Assembly: GCA_021234155.1 (NCBI GenBank) | Contig: JAJEKV010000011.1 | Span: forward strand, 21,036,677 to 21,100,676 | Reading direction: 5' to 3' | Origin: Isoetes taiwanensis | Lineage: Eukaryota; Streptophyta; Lycopodiopsida; Isoetales; Isoetaceae | Length of the DNA stretch: 64,000 bases | Part shown: in pieces, positions 23,447 to 38,761 of the stretch | Layout: every line of letters begins with the position of its first letter | Position numbering within the stretch: the stretch's first letter is position 1 | Notes under the pieces: generated by a model | What the model saw: the letters and a program-made list of their open reading frames with translations, nothing else | Told to the model about the DNA's origin: nothing | The model's database searches: none | Made by a program: the position numbers and the translations under genes

Positions 23447-23697
23447 TGCCTAAAGGGGTTTATGTGAGACAACCCGGTAACAGGAGCAGAGCCCAGCAAG
23501 CTGGGAACTTCCCATATCGTAGATATCCGAAGCAAAATAATGGTGGAAGGCAAGTTCCAGTTGCAAGAGATTCTAGACCTGGAGCTGGTACCGGTACTGG
23601 AGCTGGTGATAGGAGCGCACCAAAACAGGTCTTTGGTTTGCTACAGATATTGCATTTCATTTCCCTTCTGTTCTTTGATGGCTATAGCTATACTTAG
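23447..23697 (+). other. possible captured 5-prime exon
   Basis: From ATG 23447 the frame reads MPKGVYVRQPGNRSRAQQAG and continues basic and glycine-rich (GAGTGTGAGDRSAPKQ) to about 23628, where a GT follows. It could be the N-terminal exon of the captured kinase or a piece of another gene. I cannot link it to a family. Confidence 0.25.
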
Positions 23698-25355
23698 GAG
23701 GGGTTAAATATAGCTCTACGATTATATGATATCATGCTTGTTTGTCAGTCTATTGCTTCATTTTCGTAGCCAAGTTTAGGCCTGAAATACATAGTATAGC
23801 GAGATGTTATACTTGCTTGCTTGTTTGTTATGATAGCATGTGCTTTGCTTAAATAAGTCCAAATAAGCGAAGATGAGGAAGATGTCGGGAGTTATAGCAT
23901 GCTGGCTGTAGTTTACCACAGGGTTCTTGATATAAGAACATAATACTATAAGGTTTTGTGGTTGGAAGATGTGCAGATCTATGCTTTAACAGTGTAACTA
24001 TTAATGTTAAGCCAATAATATGGGTATGGTAGCTTTGCACGAGGTCTCTTGACTAAGGTAGAAATGATAAGACCATAAAATGGCATCTGATGTATTATGG
24101 GCTGCCATTAAGGGCCTATTACAGTTTATCATATATTGCTTTGTATTGGCATGGGTAGACTTTGGTATCCAAAGATATGGTGTGCTAACTAATGAAACTT
24201 CTGTCTTACTGATTCACAAATGTTTGTAAGAATATTTCGGTACTAAGATCACATTCTTCTATAATAGCAGGGAACAGACCTTCCATGTCCCAATTTCAAT
24301 CTGATCCGCATTAAATCCTGAATTTTGATGGCACCCAGAAGGAATTACGTTAGAAGGAATTACAGTAGATGTTCCTGGGCGCGATGGCATTACCCAGTTT
24401 CTGTAGGCATTTTTGCTGAAAGCTCTGTTATGTTTCAGAAATTTGGCATCTTTATGTTGGTTTGATTTCTGATGTTGATTGTATAGGACTACGAGTGGTA
24501 CCTTCACTGATGGAGACATACGCTTAAATGAACATGGCCTGCAGATGGTGTCAAATGTTCAACCCACAAATGTGAGTGTTTACTTGTGCTTGCCATGAAA
24601 ATCGAATTTAAGTTCTAATTCCTATGCCCAAACTATTTTGAGACGGTGAAAGTTGTAGGCAGAGGGGCTAGTGCTGTTGTGCAGCTAGTTTGTCATAAGT
24701 GGACAGGCCAGTTATTTGCTATGAAGGTGCTTAGATATTTAAGTCTATTAAAGGCAGTTAAGAAATCTTAAAATTTTTGTTAGTCTTTAAAAGTTCAAGA
24801 TGCATTTCAGGTTATCCCTTTGAATATAGAGGAAGCCATCATAAAGCAAGTACTTGACGAGCTAAAGATTATTCATTCCTTCACCTGCCCACATATTGTG
24901 CAGTTCTATGATGCATTTTACCATAATGGTTCAGTATCAATACTTTTGGAGTATATGGATAGTGGAACACTTGGTGACCTACTTAAGAAGAAGAAAACAA
25001 TTCCTGAACCACAGTTGGCGGTGATCTGTAAGCAGGCAAGGATACATTGAATATTATCTGGTGTATCTCAAGTTCTTTGGGTTCCGGGCAACGAGAGCTG
25101 TTGGATAGGCATATTCACCCCTTATTCCTTAATCTACACCGTACACAAAGTTCCTCATTTGTGGGGTATGGATGTATAGAATTTGTTATACTGTATAACA
25201 AGATTTGTAGAATACTATAAGATTTCAGGCAATATACTATATGGTGTTGATTTTGTACGTATAAAACATAATTACAGGGGCTCTCGCTGCCCTACGTCAC
25301 CCCCCGTGTGAATATGCACCCAAACGAAAGGGGGTTTAAGGGGGAATTTAATTTT

Positions 25356-25450
25356 AAGGCGTGTAATGTAATGGTTTGTGTTATAGGTTAAAAAATTTTT
25401 TGCCCCTTCGGGGCTAAAAACAAACACAAATCATTACATTATACAAAAAC
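25356..25450. repeat. hairpin (MITE-like) in the long MKK intron
   Basis: TGTAATGTAATGGTTTGTGT is followed by an inner GCCCCTTCGGGGC stem-loop and then the inverted arm AACACAAATCATTACATTAT. A similar GGGCCCTTCGGACCC hairpin lies at 25562-25578. Confidence 0.65.
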
Positions 25451-25579
25451 AAAATGATATTATAAGGGGGATTTTTGTTTAGAAGTATTGGGTATAATGG
25501 TTTATGTAAATTAGTATTATAATGGTTGTTACATGCTAGTTGTTACATTAGAAAAAAATTGGGCCCTTCGGACCCTTAG

Positions 25580-27566
<1,987 letters not shown>

Positions 27567-29056
27567 TGAACCATTGTACATGTTACAGCTTTGTAGGAAC
27601 TATAGTTATAATATGATTCTCATCTGCACCCCGAGCGTATAGTTGGAAGCAAATATGGATATCTTAGTGATATCTGGAGCTTAGGCATAACGATTTTGGA
27701 ATCTGGACTGGGGCATTTGCCTTACTTATCTCTAGGAGAGGTGGTACCAGATAGTGTCTATGAACTACTGCAAATGATTGTAGAACGGCCACCACCAACT
27801 GCACCATCTGACCAGTTTTCTGATGAGTTCTGTTCTTTTATATCAGCATGGTAAGCATGTTTCCACCAGGGACATTATGAAGCTCTAAGCTTTTAATTTA
27901 AAGATGAAATAATCTAACTTAGTTAAATTGATGATTTGGCAGTGTTCAAAAAGATCCAGAAAGTAGTTCGCCAGCCTCAATGCTTTTGGTAAAATGCCTT
28001 AACCCTTAGCTAGATTGTTATGTCACATCTATAGCAGATTTCAATCAAGTCATATAACTGGGATTACATGTATGCATATAGCTTGGCATTTAAAATCTTT
28101 GCTTCTGCATAATAATATGCAGTTTGAACTGATAGCTTGTAGGCTGAGACATTTGCTTTATTGTTAACCCATAGGTGGGATAAGAACCATGTAGGTGAAT
28201 TAAACATGGCTGGTACAGCTGTTGGGTCATGATCTAAGTTTACGTATGATAAATATGAGGATTGAAATGACAAAAAACAGGTGTGGTTCATGACTGACTA
28301 AGATAATAAGAAATGATCTATATCCACTGGTTAATTTGGATAGTAGTGAAGCAGTCATTGGAAAATGGTATGATTTGATTGCATGCATGATATGCTGGAT
28401 ATTCCAGAATGGCTGGTTGCAGATTGATGTTCATGTGTCATTTATGTTAAGAGGTCGAGGATTATATTTATTGTTGATTTATGGAGGGGAAATACTAAGA
28501 TTAAGGCGGCTGACTGCCCGCCATAATACTGTACAGTATATTAAATATAATGCTGAACTTAATAGTGATTGTAGTCTTAGCTTTACCACATTGTAGATAA
28601 TATGTATTGGCACTTTTACCATGTATATGCTAACTAGTGTATTGGTTGGATTCAGGTAACCTAAACATCTTCTCCTAGGAGTTCATGTAAAGTCTTTCGG
28701 ATTGGCCTAGACGTGGCTATGTAATGAAAACAATTCTGGTTACTCTATGTATTTATCAAATGCTTTTGGTAAACTGTAACAAGAAGATGCGAGAAATGTC
28801 TATTAAACACATTGTGAAATTTTTTTCCTTCACCACAAACCATTTTTTCTCTGAATAAGGCTACGGCACAAACTCAAGTACAAGATCGGGTAGGGGTATG
28901 TAAAACGTAACATAGTCCGTGCGTATATCTACGGTAGGGGGCAGGGAAACTGGGTTTTCCTATTTACGTATGTAGGGGTTTTCGACCTCCAAAAGTCGTA
29001 TACAAGGGGTTTTCTGGTGACTCCTTGCACGCACATGAGGTATCCCCATGTGCCTA

Positions 29057-29071
29057 GGTGAAACCCCCGGG
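29057..29071 (-). repeat. right TIR of the MKK-carrying element
   Basis: GGTGAAACCCCCGGG, inverted copy of 23140-23154, followed by target-site copy CCACATGC. Confidence 0.88.
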
Positions 29072-29620
29072 CCACATGCGAGTCGGTCCAACGAGATTAG
29101 CGATTGCCACTTTGCCGATGTCCTTGTCTTTCACACCGCATGAGTTTCTAAACTCTTCCATTTAATCAATCCATGCTTCGGCCTCCATGCTCGATCTATC
29201 CTTTCATGAGAATTGGCCCAGCTTACGGGTCTCCCAAACAACACTGTCTATTTTTTTTTAATAATCCTCAGCCTTATGGTTCTTGTGCCTGCCATTGGAG
29301 CTGTCTGATTCACTATCCGAGCTGTTGTCTAACTCGCTACCTGGATTGATATCCGAGCTAGAGCTCGAAGGGCTATAGCTTTTCATGTTTCTTCTCTTCC
29401 TCTTCCTCTTCCTATTCCTAGGTGCTACGAGTGCAGACTCTTATTCTGGCTGGCTCTTCTATTGTTGTTCTGCCTCCTAGGGACGTGGTAGTGGTGGTAT
29501 TGGTCCATACCCCTCTCCCCTCATGAATGGGATAGCCTATTGCACTAGTTGTGCCATCTGGTTGTGCATCTAAACTAAGTGCACGTTAATGGCTGTCGGG
29601 GTCATGTCGTTGTGATGTTC
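29072..29620 (-). pseudogene. gypsy gag fragment, upstream half
   Basis: The minus strand encodes RKRKRRNMKSYS, a serine-rich run, SDSESDSSNGRHKN, then AEAWID.MEEFRNS.GVKDKDIGKVAIANLVGPTRMW with several stops. This matches the gag of the chromovirus (EAEAWLDEMSEYGNAYGMKD). It continues directly into the fragment at 22925-23139 once the TIR element is set aside. Confidence 0.8.
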
Positions 29621-29639
29621 TACGTATTCATGTCCTATA

Positions 29640-30700
29640 CGTATAAATACATGACACGTCACCATGAATACTTAATGGTGTATTGATTATTCATGTTATT
29701 AATTAACAAGGTAAAATTAGCTATCTACCTACTTAAAATGTTTTTGCCGTCATTTGCTTGCCGGTGTCCGCATTTTTCCGGCGTGATTTTTGGGCCAAAA
29801 GCGTGAGTTTTGGAACCGGAAAATATATTTCTTTTTTCCTGGTTTTCAGTTTTCTTCTTTGCTCGGTGAATGGTTATACAGCAATGGCGTTACCGTGGTA
29901 TGGTGTTATGCAGGATGGCAGCCGTTACGGTGGATACAGCCGGGGGAGCACTTCAGTTTCTACCTGCAACTCCAAACTCCCAACAAATCCATGCCGATCC
30001 ATTTCTAGATTTTCATCTGTCCATCTCCAACCCAAGCTCTTCTGCCTACCATTATTTTTGGGCTTTGCAAAAAACTACGGCATGAGCTAATCGTCCGGAT
30101 CAAATTGCTCTTGCAAGTAGCCTCTTGCAAATTGCAGGAACAACGCGTCAAAATCTCCAGAGTTTGTGGCATTCTCAGAGCTCTGCAAGATCTAAAGGTC
30201 TCGGTTCATTCTTTAAGATCGGATTTTGTTTTTGCTACTAAGAAGTTAAAAAAATGATCGCAGAGCCATAGTCTTTCTTTACTTGGCTGTGGATCTTACA
30301 CAAAATATGCACGGACGAGCCACTTGATTTGCTTTAATATTCTGATTGCAAAAACACGGGTTCCACTGAAGCGATCGTGCAAGATAAGGTCTTAGGCTAA
30401 GCAAAGCTTCTTCTTCTTTTTCTAAAATTTTATAGGGGTTAACTTTTTTTAAGAATCTGAGGTTACGTAGGTGAGAGCATTTGCAGCAGCCATGAGGTAA
30501 TAGCAGAAACTTGCAGAGGTTCAGAATGTTTAGTTGTTGCAAGAATTGCTTGGATTTTTTATGCCATAACGCATTGATTTCTTCTTTCCCTAATTTCTAC
30601 TACAAAAATAGTGTAAATCCTTTCTCTAATTTTGCAATGGATTATTTTGCACGTCTTCTTTTAATTTTCTACATCAATTCTTTCTTTCCCTGAACAATAC
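29640..30700 (+). other. possible unidentified exon region
   Basis: Three overlapping plus-strand frames lie at 29758-30090. Another frame follows, open from about 30042 to 30254, reading CKKLRHELIVRIKLLLQV and then KLQEQRVKISRVCGILRALQ; it is lysine/arginine/leucine-rich and looks helical. These may be parts of one disrupted or spliced gene, but I do not recognise it. Confidence 0.25.
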
Positions 30701-31040
30701 AAATTCTTTCTGAGATTTGCTTAAGGCAGCATTTGAGGAAGAGTATCTCAGATGCATCATCTTCAGAAATCATGAAGTAAGTAATTTATTACAGCAATTA
30801 CATCAAGATGACTGTAAAATGCAGGTTCTAATCATATTCATACTCTCGGCCTTTCACAGAAATAATACAATTCTTTTCTGAAATTTGCTTACGGAAGCAT
30901 TTGAGGAAGAACATCTGCAGATGCGCCATCTTCAGAAATCACAAAGTAAGTAATCTATTAAAACAATTACAGGAAGATGATTATAAAAATGCAGGTTCTA
31001 ATCATATGCATACTCTTTGCCTTTCACAAACCTGTACTTA
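30690..31040 (+). repeat. tandem duplication of a possible exon with its splice donor
   Basis: About 165 bp occurs twice, starting near 30700 and 30865. Each copy has TTTGCTTA, then GCATTTGAGGAAGA...CATCTTCAGAAATCA, then AAGTAAGTAA (a good donor), then GCAGGTTCTAATCATAT. The possible exons encode AFEEEYLRCIIFRNHE and AFEEEHLQMRHLQKSQ. Confidence 0.6.
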
Positions 31041-33170
31041 GATAAATGATGGAATGTAGCAAGTTCAAAGATTAGGTTGTAATGTTTCCTTTATTTAATC
31101 ATAGGTGTTTCTTACTGCCCTTTACTGGTACAATTCATATGCATGTATTTTATGCAAGTTGTGTTCCAACTGTGTTGTATCATTTCAAACTTGCCATGTG
31201 AAACATTTGGATTTATATGATAACGACTATGTCATGGTCTTAATTCATGTTCCCAATCAAGTGTTCCGAGATGGTATAAAGATGGGCCAGGCCCTACAGA
31301 GAATGCAATAAAAAATGGCAGAGAAGCTAATAACATCTAACATGCACCGTTATGGTTTTCTAGAAGGCTGGGACAATCTTGATGTTTCAAATCCATCATG
31401 ATGTATGCAGAATTCTACTATCCTTTTGAATTAGCACTTGCATGCTTGCTATAGAGATAATTCTGTATGCTTTAACGCCCAGATGAGCTTAGACTTTCTT
31501 GGTTTTGTATGGTTTAATGCCTAGATGAGCTTATACTTTCTTGAATCCTATATTACTTAGAATTTCAAGGTACTAAGAACGTTTTTATCCTCTTGACCAA
31601 CATATTAAATTTTAACAATGTTATGGCTCTACATCTTTGTTAAGTCATTTTGTGTGGATCAATGAAGAAGACATATTCTGGGAACCCACATGCTTTAAAT
31701 CAATATGCCATTATTTGTGCATAATTAGGCTTGCATTCTTTGATTTAGTATGCAGACAATGGACCAAGTGAATCTCTTTTTCTGATACATTATTGCACCA
31801 AGGTATGTACTTTTTGCACAAATCCAGTTAATGTCTATTTCAGATATATTGCTGCACCAAGATACACATCATATTTGCACAAATTCTAAGTGCGATCTAG
31901 ATTAAAGTTATCATATTAAATCAAACGAATGCATGGCAAATGCTATAAATCTTGATACTTTCTCCACGTTGTTATTATGGAAGCATGTTATGAAGTGCAT
32001 TTGATATACCATTTGTTAGCAATATTTTTGTATGTGTGTTTGATATTGCCATTCATGTCCTTATCTGCAGGTTGATTAGAATCTGGCATCATTTGCAACT
32101 CGGATTGCATTTGCTTTGCTTTGGATTTGTTGGCTTTGGTCTACTACTAAATCTTTGGCAAAATGGATGATTCTGACCCTTCTAAATTCTCCAACCCAGC
32201 TTGAGCAAATCCGGCATTACATTGTGAGCAGTGAGATCTTTCCAAGTTCTAATTTTTTGTAAGCACTCATTTTCGGTGGTAGCATGCATATATAACATTT
32301 ATGGTTTGTTGCAGTGGAGTTTCGTGAAGCTAGGAGAGCCATTTTCTAAAGAGAGCCATTTCCTCTTCTTAGTAGAGCTTTTATTTTCCTTCGATTATTT
32401 TGGATATGCATGCATGCTTTGCACATTATATACCTGGAGTTTATTGCATAGAAGTTTTCTCATATTCATTTTAATGTTGCACAGTTCTCCTTTGCAAGTA
32501 AAATTTTGCATATATTTGGAACTGTATTCTACTATGCATACTAAACCTCTAACGTTTGTATCATTGTTATTGCCTAATTCCTTGAAACATTAACTAAAGT
32601 AATTGAAGGCTACAGCAACCTGGAGATAGAAAAGGCTGTTGAATATCCGTTTGATAGGTGTCCTTTTACAAAGTAAGGTCCGTCCTTGAAGCACTATTAT
32701 TATTTGACATGCTAACTATGGAGTAAAATTTACAGGATCTCCAGGGATTACATGGACCATCCATTGCGGAATATGGTGGCAAGCAAATAGAGAGACACAA
32801 GGAAATTCATGCAGCATAACGGAAGGTAAAAATATTGGATGCATTTTCATTCCTGTCACATATGCACAGTGTATAATTTTCTCTTTTTAAGATTAGTTCA
32901 GATACGAGAGTAGCTCGCTAAGTCATACCACTTCAAAATCAATCTCTCTCAACTCTATTGATGGGTAACTTCCTTAGTTTAGCGCTGATATGTGATTGCC
33001 GCTCATATGTAATTAGTCTGGAGTATTTGTATAATTTGTTTTATGCTCCAAGATGATGCATAAATGTGCAACAAATTGCAACTCAGCCTCAGCATGGGGG
33101 AAAGCTGTCGCTACTTCAAACACAGAACCATCGATGTCTTAAGCTTTATCAAATTTGGCATTTTTATTGG
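31041..33170. other. no gene recognised
   Basis: AT-rich sequence up to the retrotransposon. There is a duplication of about 60 bp near 31470-31540 (GATGAGCTTA[G/T]ACTTTCTTG). Short open frames only. Confidence 0.3.
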
Positions 33171-33175
33171 TCATG

Positions 33176-34768
33176 TGTGACGTCCCCTACTCCTTATACG
33201 ATGCACACATCGTATCCGAAGGAGGAGCATTCCCTCTGACAGCTACACTGACAGGGGCCATCCACCTGACTCCACTCCCAGCGGAATGAGCCAGCAAGGG
33301 AAGAATGGATGTGTCATTCACCCGTCTTCCATCGGGTCGACCTATCTGCGGAAGCGTGAATAACAAACGTGAGCACAACTAACAGTATACAAATACAATC
33401 ACCTCGAGGGGTGAATATAACATAACATCACAGAGATAACAACATCATCATACAATAAAAGGGAAAGAGGATCCTACCCCGGGCTCAGACTCAAGGGAGT
33501 ATGACTGACGGCTTGGGCCTCCAGAAGTCATTGCAGACAGAATTCATGGCAATGGATTTGGCTGGCATAGAACATGGTTTGGGTAGTCCACTCCATCCGC
33601 CCCTCCCGTGCACACTTTGCAGAATAGGTTGAAAAGCTTTGGGACCCAACCGTAGCCTGCCGGGTGAATAGCCAGAGGGGCCACTACTACTGGGTTGCAT
33701 CTCCCCAGTCCCGATGAGGCAGGAGGGAAGTCACCTCCCCTCCAGAAGCATCCATGCCCTTCACAGGCGGCTAGAGAGCCACTGCTCTTGTTCGACTTGA
33801 ACTCACTGGAAGGCGACGCATCGCCCCACGAGTGTCGAGCTCATGCCTTGCCCACACGCAGTGACAAGCCATTAAGCCTAGCCCGCATAGACCCCCGGTA
33901 GGCCTTACACACCAGAGGGGTCGGTCTGTGTAGGGACATGTTCTTCCTTATCAGCCGGTCGGATTCCTCCACCCACAACCAGGCGGGCTCCTGTGCACGG
34001 GCCGCATGTAACTGGGAACTAAGGTGCTATTCTAGGAGCATCTACTACTCAGCCTTTAGGTCTCTATCCCCCCCTTCCCCATACATGGAGATCACAGAGT
34101 GAAATACATCCAACATCATAGAACTGAAATAGAGAATAACATCTAAACTATCTAACTACATAACAGGGTTAGGTTCCTTTGTTAGAGCTTCAGATCTCGG
34201 GATCTACAAGGCCTCTAGAGATGATCTAACATGCTAAACCGGCATATTGCCATGCCCAAAGACGGTTTTGCACAACAGAATGACTAGATACCTGCTCCTT
34301 GACTTGCTCCTGATCATCGGAAGGCGTCCATGTTCCCCGATCTTGTTGGAGATGGCTGCTACTTTCGATGGTCTCATTGTGCAAATCGCTTTCCCGAAGC
34401 CTAGCAATGCGAATTGGAGTCCTACCTTGGCCGAAATGGCCCAAGAGAACCCTAATTGCGAAAAATGGGAGGGAGCTCTAGAAAAACCCTAAATGGCAAA
34501 ACAAAAAGAGAGCTAGGGTCTAGGGTTTTAGCCTTATATAGAAACCCTTAGGGTTAGGTTAGACATTGGCCAAATGGGATTTGGCCATTTGGCAATGGGG
34601 TCCATGGGGTTATTAATTGTGTATGTTTATTTAACATGCACAACATTCGATGTTGCCCCCTAGGTGCAACCCTATACGTCTCGCGAGTACATGTCATCCG
34701 TGGCATGTACGGGTGACGTGGCAGTATAATATACGTATTCGGGCCGTATATTATGCTGGAACGTCACA
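33176..34768 (-). repeat. 3-prime LTR of the chromovirus
   Basis: 1593 bp with TG...CA ends. It is a copy of 46116-47709 differing by scattered substitutions and 1-4-base indels. A TATA box (CTATATAAGG on the minus strand) lies at about 34533-34543. Confidence 0.95.
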
Positions 34769-34780
34769 TTCTCTCCACCT
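34769..34780 (-). promoter_or_regulatory. polypurine tract
   Basis: The minus strand reads AGGTGGAGAGAA immediately before the LTR start TGTGACG, the position where plus-strand DNA synthesis is primed in LTR retrotransposons. Confidence 0.85.
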
Positions 34781-35573
34781 TGACTTGATGCTGTCCTCAG
34801 CATCACGCGTCTCCCCACCTTGGCAAACTGCATGCCCTGCAATCACAACAACTTATATAGCAATGTTATAATTAATCACCTCCGGTACTATTATAATTTG
34901 TGCTATGGTGAGAGGCTCTTTCGTCCTCTACTTCATCATTTATTATTGACAAAATTAACATCAATTATAATTCAAAAGTTTCTGGCGACCTCACAACAAA
35001 TTATGGCAAAATTATGTGTTGTGAGTCCTCGTAGTGTCATCTTCCTGCCGCTCAAATCTCCTATTGGCCTGCAGGTTAGACACTACATCAGTACAAGTTT
35101 AATTATTATAACGGTTGGTTGTAAGGGAACCACCCATTAAATACAATTATATGAATGCAAGGCATATCTCTCGGCATAGGAAGATTATGTTTCTTCCATC
35201 ATGGCCGTGGAGATAGTGCCCTATCATGCCTATATGCCACTCATGCCTACACCTGTAGTTGCACCACGTGGGAGCTAGGTCCTTCCCGTATATGGGGCGT
35301 GAAGGGCCTTCCCCGTAGGCATTGACTAGAGGTGTTTTTCCTATGATGCATTCCTGCATGGCCTCTTATCTCTCAAAGCGGCCTATTTCCGTGGAACAGA
35401 AGTAGGCCTTCTAATCTACCTTCCACTCGTCCAAGCGGAACCGCGGTCATGCCTACAATGACATTACACCACGTCCTAGAGATCACCGTAGTGGTCTCAT
35501 CATCGGTAACAACGCATGCAACCCATACGCAAGCATAGGCTGCATGCGTAGGCTAATCTTAGCTACACATGAC
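34781..35573. other. retrotransposon 3-prime untranslated region
   Basis: Non-coding stretch between the end of the chromodomain frame and the polypurine tract. No other feature seen. Confidence 0.6.
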
Positions 35574-35755
35574 TTAATTCGAACCCCAAATCGACATGCC
35601 TGAGCCGATTTCTTGGTTGTCGATGTCCACTATTTCGGTGACGAGTTGACCCTTGCATTGCTCCATGAACTCGGGGTACTCCTTCTTAAGATCTGATTCA
35701 AGTACCCACGTAGCGTCTTTCACTGGTAAGTGCTTCCATTTCACAAGGTATTATT
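35574..35755 (-). pseudogene. chromodomain of the chromovirus integrase, separated by a frameshift
   Basis: The minus strand encodes [20 protein letters not shown], then LKKEYPEF, and ends GSN-stop at 35574. This is a chromodomain core, the module that guides chromovirus integration to particular chromatin. It lies just after the pol frame but in another frame; the shift is near 35750. Confidence 0.85.
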
Positions 35756-38700
35756 GAGAAATTTTGACCTTCTTGTCTTCTTATAAGATCTATTAAGAAG
35801 GACTTCCGGGACGATTTCAAGGTGCTCGTCCGTCATTTCCAATAACTCCTTTGTCTCCAATACTTCCTCTGGATTAGGGGTGTGCTTCTTTAAGAGACTT
35901 ACGTGGAAAACATTATGGATCTTCAAATGAGCTGGGAGTTTCAATTTGTAGGATTGGGTACCTACTCTTTTGATTATCTCGAAAGGACCAGCCCATCTTG
36001 GAGCAAGCTTCTTGCAATTGCCGATGCGGAGCTTGGCCTGCTTCATCTTGATCTTCAACCATACTTTGTCTCCTAACTTAAATTCTCTTACTGTCCTATG
36101 CTTATCAGCTATGCTTTTCTGCCTGCTTCTTGCTGCTAGGAGGTATCCTCTCACCTCCTCCACCAAATCTTGCATCTCTGAAAACATCTGCTGGGAGATC
36201 TCTACTTTGGACACAGGATTGTGCCACGTATCCGGGGTAAGACACTGATACCCGTAGTTGATCATGAAAGGACTCATCTGCGATGACTCCTGCTTTGTGT
36301 TGTTGTATGCAAACTCTACTAAGTGGATGAAATCTTCCCACTTAGATTGTTTGTTCCATACGTAACTTCTTAACATATCTTCGATGATCATGTTGGTCCT
36401 TTCCGTCTGACCATCTATTTGGGGATGATATGCCGTGCTCATCGAAAGCTTCGTCTGGATGGTGGTGAATAGGTCCTGCCAAAAGGCACTCATGAACTTG
36501 GAGTCCCTATCTGAAATTATCTCCCTTGGCATACCATGGAGTCTGAAGATCTCCTTAACAAATAAATTGGCCGTGTCTAGAGCCGTATCTGTTGTTCTGC
36601 ACGGCACAAAGTGTGCCATCTTTGACAACTTATCTACTACCACCATCAAGGCGTCCTTGCCCCTTGCTGTTCTTGGGAGTCCTATAATAAAGTCCATACT
36701 TATTACCTCCCACTTAGCGTTTGGCACGGGCAATGGTTCCAGAGCACCTGGAATTTGTAGCTGTTCCGCCTTTGTCTGCTGGCATGTTTGGCACTCACGA
36801 ATATACCTTGCTATTTCCTTCTTCATGCCGGGCCAGAAGTAACTGCTTCTAATTTTGAAGTACGTCTTCATGAACCCTGCATGCCCTGCTATGGGACTAT
36901 TGTGTGTATCGTTCAAGATTAACTTCCTAACTTGCGAAGATTTTGGTACACACAATTTGTTCTTATGGTATAGCAAGTTTCCCTCCTTCTTGTAGTGCCT
37001 GAACATTTCCCTTTCCTTGTCGGTTCTGGCCTCCTTGCAAAGGCTTGCCCACACTTCCTTGAAGTCGAGGTCCGTTGGCAATTCCTCTTCAATCTTCTTG
37101 CCAAACTCGCTTACGAGTGTTGATATGGCATTACAATGAATTCTTGTTGCCAAAGGTTTCCTAGAAAGGACGTCCGCAACTACATTGAGCTTACCTGGCT
37201 TATAACTTATCTCAAAGTCATATTCTTCTAGGAATTCCATCCATCTCCTTTGCCTCAAATTGAGGAGTGGTTGTGTAAATATGTATTGAAGGCTTTGATG
37301 ATCCGTATCTAGCTGGAATCTTCTTCCCAATAGATAATGCCTCCAAATTCTTAAAGCTCTTACTATAGCCAGGAGCTCCTGATCATGCGTTGGGTAGCGC
37401 TGCTCCGCGTCGTTCAACTTCTTGGAATCATAGGCTACTACTCTTTCCTCCTGCATGAGGACTGCACCTGTTGCTATCCTGCTAGCGTCTGTCGCTACTA
37501 GCTTATCTTTGGTCGGGTCTGGCAAGACCAATACTGGCGCTGTCGTCAATGCCTCCTTCAACGTATCAAATGCCTTCTGGGCCTTGTTTTGCCAATGGGT
37601 TGCCCAATCTTTTATTTTTCCCCCTTTTGTGAGATCAGTTAATGGTGCTGCTACCTTGGCAAAATTTTTCACAAATCTTCTATAATAGCCTGCTAGGCCT
37701 AGGAAGCTTCTGACTTCATGCGTATTCTTCGGTGCCGGCCAATTAATCACGGCTTCGATCTTCGCAGGGTCTGTGGAAATGCCTTCCGCTGTGATCACAT
37801 GCCCTAAATACTCTACTCTTTCCGTCGCGAAGTGGCACTTTGATAACTTCGCAAAGAGGTGATGCCTTCTTAGCTTTTCAAGCACCTTTCTCAAATGCTG
37901 GGCATGTTCTTCCATAGACTTGATGTACACCAAGATATCATCGAAGAAGACTATGATGAAGGAGTCTAGAAACTCGCGGAAGACGTCGTTCATCAATCTC
38001 ATAAACGTTGCTGGCGCATTAGACAATCCAAAAGGCATGACTGTGAACTCGTAGTGCCCATATCTTGTTCTGAACGCCGTTTTGTGGATGTCTTCCTCCT
38101 TGATCCTGATCTGATGATACCCTGATCTGAGATCTATTTTGGAGAAGATCTTTGCTCCCTGCAATTGATCCATTAGGTCATCTGACCTAGGCAAGGCATA
38201 CTTATTCTTAATGGTGTGCTTGTTTAACTGGCGGTAGTCGATGCACATCCTAAGGCTCCCATCCTTCTTCTTCACCTTGGGGATGGACTGCAGAAATTGC
38301 CTCACCGCTTTGGAGTAGTTAGAGCCGCTCCCTTGCTCCTTGAAGCTTACCTGTTTCTTTTCCTGCTTGCCACCATTTCCATTTCCTTGCTTCCCATAAT
38401 TGGGGTTGTATTGCGGTCTGCTGGCTACTGGACTTGCCGCCCTTGGGCTATAGCCTCTTGTGTTTTTCCCTTTATCCTGGAAATATTGCTGCCTTGGAGT
38501 ATGCTCTTGCGGTCCGGTCCCTTGTAAACTCACTGCCTTGGATTCTGCTTCTGATACAGTCTTGGGGTTTATTGCCCTAACAAACTTGCGGATCTCTTCA
38601 TTCAGCCCCTCGATATAGCCCTCCACTGCGTGTCTTTCACTTAGTTTTGGTACATATAGCCTCAGTCTCATAAATTCTTCTGTGTATTTCTGGACTGATT

Positions 38701-38761
38701 TGTTGCCTTGCTGCAACCTGTAGAACTGCTGCATCATGTTGCACTTATGTTCCCTTGGCAC
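35741..38761 (-). CDS. chromovirus Gag-Pol fusion, open for 1006 aa, protease region missing
   Basis: Gag C-terminal part first (residues 1-150: [24 protein letters not shown]..., [22 protein letters not shown]). The frame then passes directly from [17 protein letters not shown] into RT at [17 protein letters not shown] (about 165). RT carries [12 protein letters not shown] and FFDDILVY (about 270). RNase H spans about 420-540 ([21 protein letters not shown]). The integrase finger is near 610-665 (H...H...CQTCQQTK), and the DDE core has [20 protein letters not shown] and [13 protein letters not shown]. The GPF/Y-like end is [13 protein letters not shown]. The gag zinc knuckle, the protease and the RT N-terminus are absent without loss of frame, an internal deletion. 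The frame starts inside gag, so 38761 is not a true start. Confidence 0.93.
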   Translation of the reverse strand: MPREHKCNMMQQFYRLQQGNKSVQKYTEEFMRLRLYVPKLSERHAVEGYIEGLNEEIRKFVRAINPKTVSEAESKAVSLQGTGPQEHTPRQQYFQDKGKNTRGYSPRAASPVASRPQYNPNYGKQGNGNGGKQEKKQVSFKEQGSGSNYSKAVRQFLQSIPKVKKKDGSLRMCIDYRQLNKHTIKNKYALPRSDDLMDQLQGAKIFSKIDLRSGYHQIRIKEEDIHKTAFRTRYGHYEFTVMPFGLSNAPATFMRLMNDVFREFLDSFIIVFFDDILVYIKSMEEHAQHLRKVLEKLRRHHLFAKLSKCHFATERVEYLGHVITAEGISTDPAKIEAVINWPAPKNTHEVRSFLGLAGYYRRFVKNFAKVAAPLTDLTKGGKIKDWATHWQNKAQKAFDTLKEALTTAPVLVLPDPTKDKLVATDASRIATGAVLMQEERVVAYDSKKLNDAEQRYPTHDQELLAIVRALRIWRHYLLGRRFQLDTDHQSLQYIFTQPLLNLRQRRWMEFLEEYDFEISYKPGKLNVVADVLSRKPLATRIHCNAISTLVSEFGKKIEEELPTDLDFKEVWASLCKEARTDKEREMFRHYKKEGNLLYHKNKLCVPKSSQVRKLILNDTHNSPIAGHAGFMKTYFKIRSSYFWPGMKKEIARYIRECQTCQQTKAEQLQIPGALEPLPVPNAKWEVISMDFIIGLPRTARGKDALMVVVDKLSKMAHFVPCRTTDTALDTANLFVKEIFRLHGMPREIISDRDSKFMSAFWQDLFTTIQTKLSMSTAYHPQIDGQTERTNMIIEDMLRSYVWNKQSKWEDFIHLVEFAYNNTKQESSQMSPFMINYGYQCLTPDTWHNPVSKVEISQQMFSEMQDLVEEVRGYLLAARSRQKSIADKHRTVREFKLGDKVWLKIKMKQAKLRIGNCKKLAPRWAGPFEIIKRVGTQSYKLKLPAHLKIHNVFHVSLLKKHTPNPEEVLETKELLEMTDEHLEIVPEVLLNRSYKKTRRSKFLNNTL

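Noticed and set aside
25420-25440. GCCCCTTCGGGGC stem-loop as a bacterial-type terminator
   Set aside because: The sequence is a plant nuclear intron; the stem is part of a MITE-like hairpin.
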